A stretch of 64,000 nucleotides of DNA, from positions 11,532,001 to 11,596,000 of the forward strand of contig NC_063995.1 of NCBI RefSeq assembly GCF_932276165.1. Direction: 5' to 3'. The notes below the pieces were generated by a model. The model was not told the origin of the DNA, made no database searches, and saw nothing but the letters and a program-made list of their open reading frames with translations. Source of the stretch: Plutella xylostella (Eukaryota; Arthropoda; Insecta; Lepidoptera; Plutellidae). Made by a program: the position numbers and the translations under genes. Below are positions 47,571-57,514 of this stretch, in pieces (position 1 is the stretch's first letter; each line of letters starts with the position of its first letter).

Positions 47571-47785
47571 TACGGTGACCTGCGCCTAAAAGTATACAGG
47601 CGGAGTTTTTAAAATAGCTATCTCAAGCTCACATGCTGCTCAAGCACATCCACATAAACACCACTGTTACACACATCACACACAACACGTCCCCGGATTT
47701 ATAACAGATGTAGCTGGTACCTTCATCATCAGGGATCGCTATTTTAAAAACTCCGCCTGTATACTTTTAGGCGCAGGCCACCGTA
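47571..47785. mobile_element. MITE with 48-bp TIRs (one mismatch)
   Basis: Arms at 47571-47618 and 47738-47785 match as inverted copies at 47 of 48 positions by my count (CGGTGACCTGCGCCTAAAAG at the left). TA at both tips suggests a TA duplication. The loop is about 120 bp with no coding capacity. The near-perfect arms suggest fairly recent activity. Confidence 0.8.
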
Positions 47786-47789
47786 CATC

Positions 47790-49375
47790 TAAACTCTTGT
47801 GTTAGGTAATCTGTTATAAGTAGTTTTTATTACTTGAACAGCAAGTATATTAGGTTTTAAATAATGAATAATTTAATTCCACGATGAGAATAAGCGTTTA
47901 AATTTACTTGCTAACAAATTCTAGACGGTATTGTTTGCCTTCCAGCCTAAGTCTATCAAAAGCCCAAAGCAGCAGACGATTAACAAATTCCAATTTCACG
48001 GCTCATCAAAACCGTTTTTATATTCACAAAGGCTCCAGAGGCCCTTACTTGTAATCGTCACTGCTAAAACGATTCTTATTAAAGATAATAAACCGTCCAA
48101 CTACTCAAAGAACTCCAAAGATTAAGGCATTCAAATTATATTAGAGTTTAAAGACATGACGATCGGAGTCATTCGGAGGAGTACCTTCTTGGGAGTCCTT
48201 AAAATCTTTTCCAGTGGAGTTTCGACTTTACAAACATTTCGCCAAAGTCAGATTTGGTTTGCAGAAGTGTGAGGTCATTTGTACGAAGTGTCCTTGATCT
48301 TTTAATAGTTCAATTACTGAGCTGACAGACAGCTGGAGGTAAACGTTTTATGAACAGAGGTGCTTTTAAACAGCTCCGAAGGAATCCCATTGATTAAGTG
48401 ACGGTAATCTGCTTTTACGAGTGCGAATTATTATCTTGATGGGATTAATTTTAACCCACGACCGATTATGAGGGGTATAAGTACCTAAGATTGGTATACG
48501 TATTGAGTCACTTTCCGTGTGATACAAAGCAATGCACGACTTCTAGTTTTTTCTGTTATAACGTCTTCATAACTTTCGTTTACATCAAAAATCTATGTGA
48601 TTATTGGTCTAATAGTATCATGTAATATAATTTAGTGAGCTTGACGCCCTTTAGCAATGTGTCTAAATCTCTAAAAAACACCGTAGCCCTATAAACGGGC
48701 TACAGGAGTGTTTCCACTAAACCCGGCACTTCCTGTAAGACCCTCGGTTCTACGCGCGAGTGTAACGTCACTTTAATCCGGCGGCCATTCCACGGCGGCC
48801 GAACCAGGATTAGTCGTGGACACAGCTTGCGGGTTAGATAGTCTATTACGTAAGGTGAGTACATAAAATAGTAAAAAAGTGGCAGCGCCCTAAGAAATAT
48901 GCATTCATACGTCAACATCAGATATTACTTTATAAACATATACATGCTGTACGATTGTTGATTGTTGGGTGTTACTCATAAAAAACATCAGTTCATATTA
49001 ATATAAGACATCATTATGCTATTGGAACTTTGTATTGTATGTACGTTTGTACGTGCCGAAGAAAATTAGACTACCTTTGCCTGCACTCTACCACCTTTCT
49101 CTTCTATTTCTATTCTATTCTGAGAGGGGGCGAAGTTCCTGTACGTGCGTTTAGCGACTTGGTTTTCATACTGTAATTTGCTTATACCTAGTCAGTTATT
49201 GCTATCCGTTAAGCAAACCGGTCCCCACCACTAGACCATCTGGCTCAACTTCTGTTTTCGCCAGGATTTATATGAACCTTGGGCGGGTTCAATCAGAAAC
49301 CCTTCAAGAGTTGTTAAGTCATTTAGCTACGTGGAATTTTGTAAGAAACGTACTTGAACCTACAGATTTAAGGTA
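47790..49375. other. No gene recognised
   Basis: AT-rich with short frames. A GC-rich segment at about 48740-48830 has an inverted pair GCGGCCATTCC/GGCGGCCGAACC without clear meaning. Confidence 0.4.
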
Positions 49376-49440
49376 CTACACTCACAAGCAATTAAAAAGT
49401 TCCACTTACGAAATGCCTATAATAAATTGTCCCCTATTTT

Positions 49441-50019
49441 TTAGGGTTCCGTAGCCAAAATGGCAAAAACGGAACCCTTATAGTTTCGTCATGTCCGTCT
49501 GTCCGTCTGTCCGTCTGTCCGTCTGTCACAGCCGATTTACTCGGAAACTATAAGTACTACAGTGATGAAATTTGATGGGAATATGTGTTGTATGAACCGC
49601 TACAAAAATATGACACTAAATAGTAAAAAAAAGAATTGGGGGTGGGGCCCCCCATACATGTAACTGAGGGATGAAATTTTTTTTTTCGATGTACATACCC
49701 GTGTGGGGTATCAATGGAAAGGTCTTTTAAAATGATATAAAGTTTTCTAAAAAACATTTTTCTTAAAGTGAACGGTTTTTGAGATATCAGCTCTCAAAGT
49801 CGTAAAAAGTATGTCCCCCCCCCTCTATTTTTATAACTACGGGGTATAAAATTCTAAAAAAAATAGAGGTGATGCATGCTAATTAACTCTTTCAACGATT
49901 TTTGGTTTGATCAAAGTATCTCTTATAGTTTTTGAGATAGGTTGATTTAACTGTAATTTTGCTGCTACGGAACCCTTTGTGCGCGAGCCCGACTCGCACT
50001 TGGCCGGTTTTTTTTTTAC
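49441..50019 (+). repeat. GGGTTCCGTAG ... TTGGCCGGTTTTT repeat (nested)
   Basis: It starts GGGTTCCGTAGCCAAAATGG, has a CCGTCTGT tetranucleotide-type run at 49497-49528, and shows GCTACGGAACCC (49974-49985) inverted to its start. It ends CGACTCGCACTTGGCCGG with a T tract. This is one of the most familiar interspersed repeats of Lepidoptera. Its transposon class is not evident here. Confidence 0.8.
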
Positions 50020-50034
50020 ATTTAATTAAGAATT

Positions 50035-50286
50035 GACGACCGAATGGCGTAGTGGTTAGTGACCCTGACTACTGAGCCGAAGGTCCCGGGTTCGATTCCC
50101 GGCTGGGGCAGATATTTGTTTAAACACAGATATTTGTTCTCGGGTCTTGGATGTGCCCGTTAAATGGCAATAGGCCCGCCCCCTATTACATTGGGACTAA
50201 CATACACTCTGGCGAAAAGTGGGTGCAGCAATGCACCTCTGCCTACCCCGCAAGGGAGTACATTAGTACAAGGCGTGAGTGCGTGT
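50035..50286 (+). mobile_element. tRNA-headed SINE, copy 2 (longest)
   Basis: Same family as 24986-25200, with A box TGGCGTAGTGGTTAGTGA and B box GGTTCGATTCC. It includes the central AATAGGCCCGCCCCCTATTA segment missing in the other copy. Inserted between the preceding repeat and the MITE right end. Confidence 0.85.
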
Positions 50287-50329
50287 TATTGTCACTGGAA
50301 CTTTTTCAGCGCTAGTCAGTGTATTTTTA

Positions 50330-51165
50330 TTTAGTTTTTGAAGGACTTTTTAGGTATTAAGGTATGGTTAAACTTTTTTAATAATGTTCATCAATGTTTG
50401 GCCCGTGCAGAGCTTTTACTGGAGTACGCAACAAGATTACACTTCGGCCCAAATCTAATCTTTTACAACTTAAATTATCAATTTCCTTCTGCTGAAACGC
50501 TCATACATTCACCTCCGAGGCACTTTGCTTATCCGAGCGCATGTTATTTCATTTCCTTTTAATTTCATAGCCGACAGCCGCCACGAAGCCTTCGGTTTTC
50601 ATTTTCACTCAAGTCGAAAAATAAGGGATGTTGTAAGTTTACGTTTGAGTATCTGTGACTTTGGGAGAACAACCCTATCGGATTGACAATTACCTAGTCA
50701 GGAAAGGATTTAAATAACAATTCGCCACTTGTATGTTTTAAAATTGATGTGCATGTAGTATCTTTAAGCTGGTTTTTTATGTATTAATAATTCAATAAAT
50801 AATAATAATTTAAGTTTATTAAATTTTTTTCATTAAAAGTACCTATGTATGTATCTATCTTCATCTCAAACCCTGCTTCTTTATACCATAGGCGCAAACT
50901 ATTAAACCAGAGCCGGTGATAAATCAAAAGAGGCAACTGTATAACGCACGGAACCAGCGGTTTTATTTTACTTTGGCAACAATTTATACGTTTCCGTTTC
51001 CGCCTTGATATTTGTGGGATCCCGCCGGCGTATCTCCACTGGTATTTACTGGTTTCAACTCTTGTATTTATTGTGTGTTTTAAAGTTTGTAGAGGCTTTA
51101 ACATATGGCCACTGTGAAAGTTAAACAAGTGTATAAAGCACTCAAAAATATGATTAAATACAACA
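50330..51165. other. No gene recognised
   Basis: AT-rich; a 114-codon minus frame (50784-51128) has no known motif. Confidence 0.4.
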
Positions 51166-51177
51166 TGTCTCCATAGT

Positions 51178-51437
51178 CATCATCATCATCATCATCAGCC
51201 TATAGCAGTCTACTGCTGGACGTAGGCCTCTCCCAAAGCACGCCACTGGATGCGATCTTTAGCTTTCCGCATCCAATCATAACCAGCAACCTTTCGCAAG
51301 TTGTCACCCCATCTAGCCTGAGGGCGTCCCACACTACGTTTGCCTAATCGCGGCCTCCACTCCAGAACACGTTTACCCTTTCGGTCATCGGTTCTTCGAC
51401 AGATGTGACCAGCCAACTGCCACTTAAGCTTACTAAC
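51178..51437 (-). mobile_element. RTE LINE 3' end with 10-bp TSD
   Basis: The minus strand encodes MAGHICRRTDDRKGKRVLEW.. GRPQARWGDNLRKVAGYDWM and ..WRALGEAYVQQ, the C-terminus of RTE-type LINEs. It ends in a (GAT)n tail. The direct repeat TCTCCATAGT flanks it at 51168-51177 and 51438-51447. Strongly 5' truncated. Confidence 0.85.
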
Positions 51438-51719
51438 TCTCCATAGTTAGAGAATAACTAGGGAGTAGTGGTTGACTTTTGACAGATCTGTCATGAATTT
51501 TATATGGAGATGATGTTTGATTTATATCGGTTATCGGTCGGTTAGATAACCGACAATGGAGAAATTGGCACTTAGCGTGGATTTAACAAGCTAATTGACT
51601 AAAATGCATCTGTACAATATTTTAAAAAGAGAGCCATACCACGGGCTTTTCGCGTGTGAGTTATAAAGTTAAACTTCGTCAGGTAGCTTCTCGCAAGTTA
51701 GTTGTGGACTAGTTTTGTT

Positions 51720-52010
51720 CGGGAACACCCAAATATTCCGAAAAACATTTTTCCGAATTTGATAACCCCGAATATGTAATTTGCGAAATATTGCAATACC
51801 GATTTTTTTAAATACCGAATTATAATAATCACGAAAATTATAATTTCGAATATTATAATCACGAATATTGTTATTACGATTGTTAAATATACGAATGTTA
51901 AAAAATACGATTACTTTAATATACGAAAAATAAAATACCGATTTATTATAATCACGAAAAAGTCAAATCCCGATCGGAAATATGATAATTCGTGATTTTG
52001 ACAAAAAAAC
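51720..52010. repeat. Left degenerate arm (ACGAATAT-type words)
   Basis: Loosely periodic short words (ATACCGAATTATAATAATCACGA style, then TACGAATG, TACGATTA, TACGAAAA) at roughly 12-18 base spacing. An inverted counterpart lies at 55365-55665. Confidence 0.55.
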
Positions 52011-52029
52011 ATAAACGTCTTTAAAACTT

Positions 52030-52612
52030 TAGAACCAAAACCAAAAGATAGGTGCGACGACGAGCAAAGCGAGGAGGAGCGTGTTAGGTGCACATAGATA
52101 TCGAAAAACAAAGCGGAGCGCAGCGAAGCGGAGCGGAGCGTTTCAAATTTAGAGCAAAACAATTGCTAGGATTTTTATGGTGTTTAAACTTAAAAACCTA
52201 AAGATAGGTGCGACGACGAGCAAAGCGAGGAGGAGCGTGTTAGGTGCACATAGATATCGAAAAACAAAGCGGAGCGCAGCGAAGCGGAGCGGAGCGTTTC
52301 AAATTTAGAGCAAAACAATTGCTAGAATTTTTATGGGGTTTAAACTTAAAAACCTTAGGACCTAAACCTAAAGATAGGTGCGACGACGAGCAAAGCGAGG
52401 AGGAGCGTGTTAGGTGCACATAGATATCGAAAAGCAAAGCGGAGCGCAGCGAAGCGGAGCGGAGCGTTTCAAATTTAGAGCAAAACAATTGCTAGGATTT
52501 TTATGGTGTTTAAACTTAAAAACCTTAGGACCTAAACCTAAAGATAGGTGCGACGACGAGCAAAGCGAGGAGGAGCGTGTTAGGTGCACATAGATATCTA
52601 AAAACAAAGCGG
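52030..52612 (-). repeat. Four-unit tandem array containing the conserved core
   Basis: AAGATAGGTGCGACGACGAG recurs at 52045, 52201, 52371 and 52541 (periods 156, 170, 170). Each unit carries the core identical to 32571-32628 (inverted), then AAGCGGAGCGCAGCGAAGCG and TTTAGAGCAAAACAATTGCT. The fourth unit is cut by the LTR element and its remainder resumes at 55262. Short frames (HLTRSSSLCSSSHLS) arise from the repeat. Confidence 0.85.
52609..52612. repeat. 4-bp target-site duplication (left)
   Basis: GCGG, repeated at 55262-55265, inside the array motif AAAGCGGAGC, which reads through when the element is removed. Confidence 0.8.
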
Positions 52613-52789
52613 TGTAGTATGGTAGTATCTGCAAATTGGCTAGTTGTTAGAATGAACTGCAACATACGCATATAGTGCTGCGCTAGCATTAATATAGGTA
52701 TATAAGCACCGCACATATTTAATAAAGGACTTCTTTTACAACCAACATCAATCGATATTTTAATACGTTCCTGCGCACAACTTCTCACA
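52613..52789 (+). repeat. 5' LTR of non-autonomous element
   Basis: Begins TGTAGTATGGTAGTATC and ends CTTCTCACA. It contains GGTATATAAGCACC (TATA-like) and TTTAATAAAGGAC (poly(A) signal). Confidence 0.9.
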
Positions 52790-52805
52790 TGGCGACCTTG
52801 CCAGG
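52790..52805 (+). other. Primer binding site, tRNA-Arg-like
   Basis: TGGCGACCTTGCCAGG follows the LTR with no gap. The first eight bases equal the tRNA-Arg PBS used by Drosophila mdg1/412-type elements (from memory). Later bases diverge, so the exact tRNA is uncertain. Confidence 0.65.
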
Positions 52806-55074
52806 CCGGCGCTGCCGGTAGCGGCGCCGGTCGGCCCAGGAAGATAATCAACTTCGGCCGACAGACCAGAACCAGCACACCAACACCAACACCTGCAGTA
52901 CCAGTGCCAATACAATAAGCACCAGCGGCACCAAGGCAACCAACCTCGGTGAAAGACATGAAGAAAACATGTACGAGTGTCAAGAAAATATGAAGAATTA
53001 CTGCGACCGGACGAGGAGTCAGGGTTATCCCGGCTCGACCAGGTCAGGGCTATCCCGGCCAGCAAGCGGACCAGGGTTATCCCGGCCAACTCAAGAAGAT
53101 GACCAACCACGTGCATCGAGCAATCATCAGTGTCATCGTGCGTCACGTCCGCCCAGCCGCCGTCGTCACCACCATCCACGCGACGAGTACAAGGCAAAGA
53201 GCGATCCTTCGACGAAATATTGTTATTGTGAGTCAAATTAATTTATTCAGGAAGGATTAGAAGCATACTTAGATTTTTATTCTGATTTTTTTAAACCATC
53301 GTTTAATCTTGCATTTAACATCCTAGTGTCACAAATCACGAGTATTTTTTTTTCTTCTAAAACATAACCTGGCTGGTAGAAAATGCTTTTAGCATTAAGT
53401 CCACCTTTTGTACACTTATATTTCATATTTGTGCAATAAAGTATCAAATAAATAAATAAATAAATAACCATTTGAGTAGGTATTCTAAAAATAGCATACA
53501 AGTTAGGTATCGCTAATAAATATGTAATGCATTCAGAGTTGAATGACTGCAGAAAGCAACTAGGTCAAGTTAGTAAAACCGACTACCTAATGACAATTGA
53601 ATAGATATTTTGAGTAAATGAATTAATAAGTAAATGATATTTTTTGTTGTGAATTAGAAAGTTTTATGGATCGGTACATTGGTAAATATATAATAAGGAG
53701 TTAAGGAGCTCAGATTGGAGGCCATTGCTTTAAATTGTAGCGGCTCTATTTTATATTATACAGGTGCACAAAATAGGTGGCCTGATATGCCAATAAGTAG
53801 GGTGACCATGCCCACAAAGTAGATTAAGGGTGTAGAAATACAGCCCTAGGAGAATTATGTTCTTGATCATAGTGTTTGGACTATCGTGCTCTCAGTGAAA
53901 GACATAATATTAATTAGTAGTAAGGCATTAGTGGGAATAGTATACAAGATTAGAATGAATGATTGAGGACACAAAGGTTAAGGAGTTTTGACTAGCAATT
54001 GGTTTCATCACCCAAATGTTACGATAGTTCTCACTTCCCAGAGTTCAGAATGTCAGTAATCAGAGTGAGGACTGAGAGCTACAGGATGCTCATTATGGGT
54101 TAAAAACCAAAAGTGTAAATGTGTATGAATGGGGAAAATGTACCGATACCGATACCGATGTATAAATAAATAAATAAATACCACGATAGGAATGTTCAAG
54201 TAAATTGCGTTGAAATTGTAGTATGTATTTGATTTTGTATTTTGTTTTTTTAAATTAACGTGACACTGTTTAGATAAGAACTATTTTCAAGTAAATAAAT
54301 TAATGAGTAAAATGAAATGTAAAATAATGACCATATAACAGTAATAATTAAATTGCGTAAATTCATAAAGAAAATATATACAAGCCAAGGAAATGAATCA
54401 CTCTGTACATGTCATGTCATATTATGTAACTAATAGTTTGTCATATAGGTACTTACATACATTATAATATGTTGTGCTGTGTTATTATGATAATGGTTTA
54501 TTTTAGATTATAAATGGTACTTATAGGTGAAGATAAATAAAGAAGTTAAAAGGTATAAAAGTAATATGTATTTTGGTTACACATATTTAGATGCGATTAT
54601 ATTTGTTTCAGAAATGTATCAGTAATTTATTAATTTTTTATCGAATTATAGGTGTTTTCAAAAATTTCATGTATAAATTGTGACATTTTATTTTACAGAA
54701 ATTTTTATGCTCAGTTTCTATAATTTATTTTTTCTATTACATGTTCATTTTTTAGTTGTAAAATATGTGTGTGTGTAAATTGTTGTAACTACTATTTTAT
54801 TCAAAATTAAATTTAAAGACAGGTAAATAGCAATTATCCAGGTCATTATTTTGTTAAAGAATTTGTTAATAGCATACAGCAATCTAACACTAGGAAACTT
54901 GTCAGCATTTTACAATAGCTCTGCCTTGCACTTTTATTTATAACAATGCATTTAGGTAGAGTAGAATATCACAATATTGTAATTGCAAGTACTATCATAA
55001 CTTATAGGTTTGAAAAATAATTTCTTTAACATTGAAATTATTTTTCTTTCGCTACCCCGAGGGTGAAGGAAGTT

Positions 55075-55084
55075 AAAGGGGAGG
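55075..55084 (+). other. Polypurine tract of non-autonomous element
   Basis: AAAGGGGAGG directly abuts the 3' LTR, as required for plus-strand priming. Confidence 0.8.
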
Positions 55085-55261
55085 TGTAGTATGGTAGTAT
55101 CTGCAAATTGGCTAGTTGTTAGAATGAACTGCAACATACGCATATAGTGCTGCGCTAGCATTAATATAGGTATATAAGCACCGCACATATTTAATAAAGG
55201 ACTTCTTTTACAACCAACATCAATCGATATTTTAATACGTTCCTGCGCACAACTTCTCACA
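55085..55261 (+). repeat. 3' LTR of non-autonomous element
   Basis: No difference from 52613-52789 found by eye over 177 bp. Confidence 0.9.
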
Positions 55262-55364
55262 GCGGAGCACAGCGAAGCGGAGCGGAGCGTTTCACATAAT
55301 ATAGCTTAAAAAATATTGTTTTTATACGCATTATGCTGCATTATTCATATAACCATTTTTTGTT

Positions 55365-55665
55365 ATCTAAGAAACATTCGGGAATTCGTATTTTCGGAAT
55401 ATTAAAACTTCGGGATTCGTAATTTGAACAATTCGATATAATAAAAAATCGTACTTTTGAAACATCGAAATAATAATATTCGGAAAATTGACTTTCGTCA
55501 TTTTAATAAAGGTGTTGTTTGAAATTTCGTTTATAAACTATTCGTGATTTTCGATATTCGGAAACTTAAAATTCGGGATTGTGAATTATTCGGAACTATG
55601 AAATTCGAAATTTTAAAAATCGTTATTTTCATATTCGTAAAAAAGTAATTCGGAATTATGTAGTG
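55365..55665. repeat. Right degenerate arm, inverted relative to 51720-52010
   Basis: Words such as ATTCGGAATTC, TATTCGTGATTTTCGATATT and AATTCGGAATTATG repeat loosely, complementary in style to the left arm. Both ends carry TTTTGTTC with CCCG/CGGG nearby (51711-51727; about 55668-55680). Confidence 0.5.
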
Positions 55666-55669
55666 TACC

Positions 55670-56455
55670 CGTTTTGTTCTATAGTCGTATCTATAGGTGT
55701 TGCAGTGACAGCAGTATAATATTGTATTATTGATAAGATTATCTTCGTTCTCCTTTAAACTAGGATACATTATTAAAAGACTACCTACTCTTGTTGCTCT
55801 ACATCTTATTATGATTTTGTAATCAAATGTTTTGATAATTACCATATTTTATTTATTTTGTTTGTAACATTTCTTAGAGCTACCCTTAATACGTAGTATG
55901 CGATACACGTCAACCGTAATATTATCAAAAACCTGTTTACTAAGGAATGCTTACCATCCACGTTTCTGCTTTACCTAGAAAAAAATAGCTCATTTAAGTG
56001 AGATATTTGATATTTTACCGAAGAATTTCTCGCTTAAAGATATCGTGACAGATCTTCTTTGGTCCACTGAGCGCGATATCATAACGGCACGAGCCGCAAA
56101 AATTCACGTTGCAGCCCTATCAGCTAAATGTAACACTTATAGCTGAAATGATAAGGTGCATTTCAATATGATTAAAATGCACAGACAATTATGTTGAAAT
56201 TTAAGGCTATTCTTGTCTATACAAGCTTTCCTAGAGCAAACAGCGGACGGCACGGTTTTTCTCTTTTTATAGTTTTTGAAATTGATATACTTTTAACAAT
56301 AAAGTTTTTCAAGAGCTCTATCTCTGCCAGGATTCTTTTGGACTTTTGGAAACGTTGAAATGGCCCAGTTAATAGGCTTTGGTATTGGGATCTCAATGGT
56401 TGCATTTAGCTTCTATCTACATTTCAAGACTACTGTTCCTGCTGCAGAGATGAGT
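55670..56455. other. No gene recognised
   Basis: AT-rich; no family recognised. Confidence 0.4.
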
Positions 56456-56805
56456 TAATAGACGCATTTTTCCTGAAATAAAAATGACATATTATGTATC
56501 TAGCCTATCTGAAACCTAGTTAAACATTGTGAGATATGGCGTTTCGACTTTCTCCGTGTTCGGCATCATAAGGGTCACAGTGACAGTTAAATAAAGTCTA
56601 TTTTTCTCTCCACCTTTAATTTGCAAGGTGCGGGTGCCTATATAAATAGAGTGAGTCGCCCGCGCGCCTCAGTTGTAATATCACCATGCAGAAATGACTA
56701 GGTTTCAGATAGGCTAGATACATAATATGTCATTTTTATTTCAGGAAAAATGCGTCTATTATGTAGTCTGAGCCTATCTGAAACCTAGTTAAACATTGTG
56801 AGATG
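56456..56805. mobile_element. Fold-back element with perfect 64-bp arms and a core promoter in the loop
   Basis: Arms 56456-56519 and 56698-56761 are exact inverted copies (starting TAATAGACGCATTTTTCCTG). The 178-bp loop contains AATAAA (56590-56595), TATAAATA (56641-56648) and TCAGT (56669-56673). A further 35-bp direct copy of the inner arm end plus adjacent loop sequence is at 56771-56805 (matching 56502-56536). No protein is encoded. The loop promoter resembles an LTR or gene promoter captured between fold-back arms. Confidence 0.8.
56641..56673 (+). promoter_or_regulatory. TATA/Initiator core promoter in fold-back loop
   Basis: TATAAATA begins 30 bases before the A of TCAGTTG, the arthropod initiator consensus. 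The spacing is ideal for pol II. Transcription would run rightward into the second arm. Confidence 0.6.
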
Positions 56806-57056
56806 TGTTTATTATCGCATGGTGGAGAGAAAACCAACTGTGACCCATAAGCTACTGATGAGTATATCAGTAGATAAATATTTGAATCTATAAATTTATA
56901 ATGCATAGATTTCTAGGTAATAGATATACTAAAAAGAAAGGTATAAGTATACATAAGACTTAAGTACTTCCTTATTATTCCTGACTTGTCAGAAAGTTAT
57001 GGAAGGTATGTACCTATACATATAGGTAGGTATTTATACATATGGATACACACAGT

Positions 57057-57061
57057 GCCTC
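57057..57061. repeat. 5-bp target-site duplication of copia element
   Basis: GCCTC, repeated at 61354-61358 immediately outside the opposite LTR. Confidence 0.9.
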
Positions 57062-57191
57062 TATTATAAATTAAACAACCAATGTCTGTGAATGAAGTGA
57101 ACGTTTATTCAATGATTGAAGGAATCATAAAAGGAACTATTTAATTTTGTTACAGACAAAGGAAGCACCAATCTTATTCCAAAATCCAACA
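57062..57191 (-). repeat. 3' LTR of copia element
   Basis: Identical to the 5' LTR except for one base. AATAAA (minus) at 57109-57104 would direct 3' end formation. Confidence 0.9.
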
Positions 57192-57200
57192 CTCCCACTT
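57192..57200 (-). other. Polypurine tract of copia element
   Basis: AAGTGGGAG on the minus strand ends exactly at the 3' LTR. Confidence 0.85.
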
Positions 57201-57256
57201 AACAAAATAAACCATGTATCACCAATAAACTTAAATTTTAAACAATACATCTACAT

Positions 57257-57514
57257 CTACTTATTTAACCCTAACATAATGTCTAAAAATTTATAATGCT
57301 TTACTGCATTTAGCCCTTTGGTAAATAGGTCAGCTGGCATTTCTGAGGTAGGTATGTAGTCTAATCTAATTACATTATTAATTAAATGTTCTCTAAAGAA
57401 GTGGAATCGAATATCGATATGCTTCGACCTCTTATGCAGACAGTTATTAATTGCCAACTTCTGTGCAGACTGGTTGTCATTAAAAATAGTTATACAATAC
57501 AACTCAGAAGTTAT
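57257..57514 (-). pseudogene. copia RNase H C-terminal end
   Basis: Continues the same frame after the TAG: ITIFNDNQSAQKLAINN (RNase H catalytic Asp in NDNQSA), HIDIRFHFFRE, then the usual copia ending MPADLFTKGLNAVKHYKFLD before a stop at 57257. This is the normal polyprotein C-terminus, so nothing is missing beyond the single stop codon. Confidence 0.88.

Larger units (their letters stand above)
49379..50321. mobile_element. MITE family 1, copy G, broken by two nested insertions
   Basis: The left TIR CACTCACAAGCAATTAAAAA (49379) and right end GTCACTGGAACTTTTTCAGC..GTCAGTG (to 50321) are family-1 termini, flanked by TA. Between them lie the 49441-50019 repeat and the SINE at 50035-50286. 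Confidence 0.75.
52613..55261 (+). mobile_element. Young non-autonomous LTR retrotransposon, 2649 bp
   Basis: Two 177-bp direct LTRs (52613-52789, 55085-55261) read identical by eye. They are TG...CA bounded, with TATATAAG and AATAAA inside. PBS TGGCGACC follows the 5' LTR, and the purine tract AAAGGGGAGG precedes the 3' LTR. The flanking 4-bp duplication is GCGG. The 2.3-kb interior has no reverse transcriptase, integrase or protease. The first 450 bp are GC-rich with short tandem words (CAGGGTTATCCCGGC three times); the rest is AT-rich. The 4-bp TSD fits Gypsy-type integrase supplied in trans. Confidence 0.9.

Noticed and set aside
50784..51128. 114-codon minus frame as a gene
   Set aside because: AT-rich, no motif, chance length for this composition.
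52045..52600. Tandem array as satellite centromeric DNA
   Set aside because: Only four units with uneven period and flanking arms; the core also occurs singly at 32571, so a dispersed element is more likely.
52525..53236. Minus-strand frames of 150-160 codons with Cys/Trp-rich text
   Set aside because: They cross the 5' LTR and GC-rich leader of a plus-strand LTR element and read through the LTR boundary; no domain is visible.
52969..53241. 90-codon plus frame in the non-autonomous element as a Gag gene
   Set aside because: Composition follows short tandem words; no zinc knuckle, coiled coil or capsid motif. Left unassigned.
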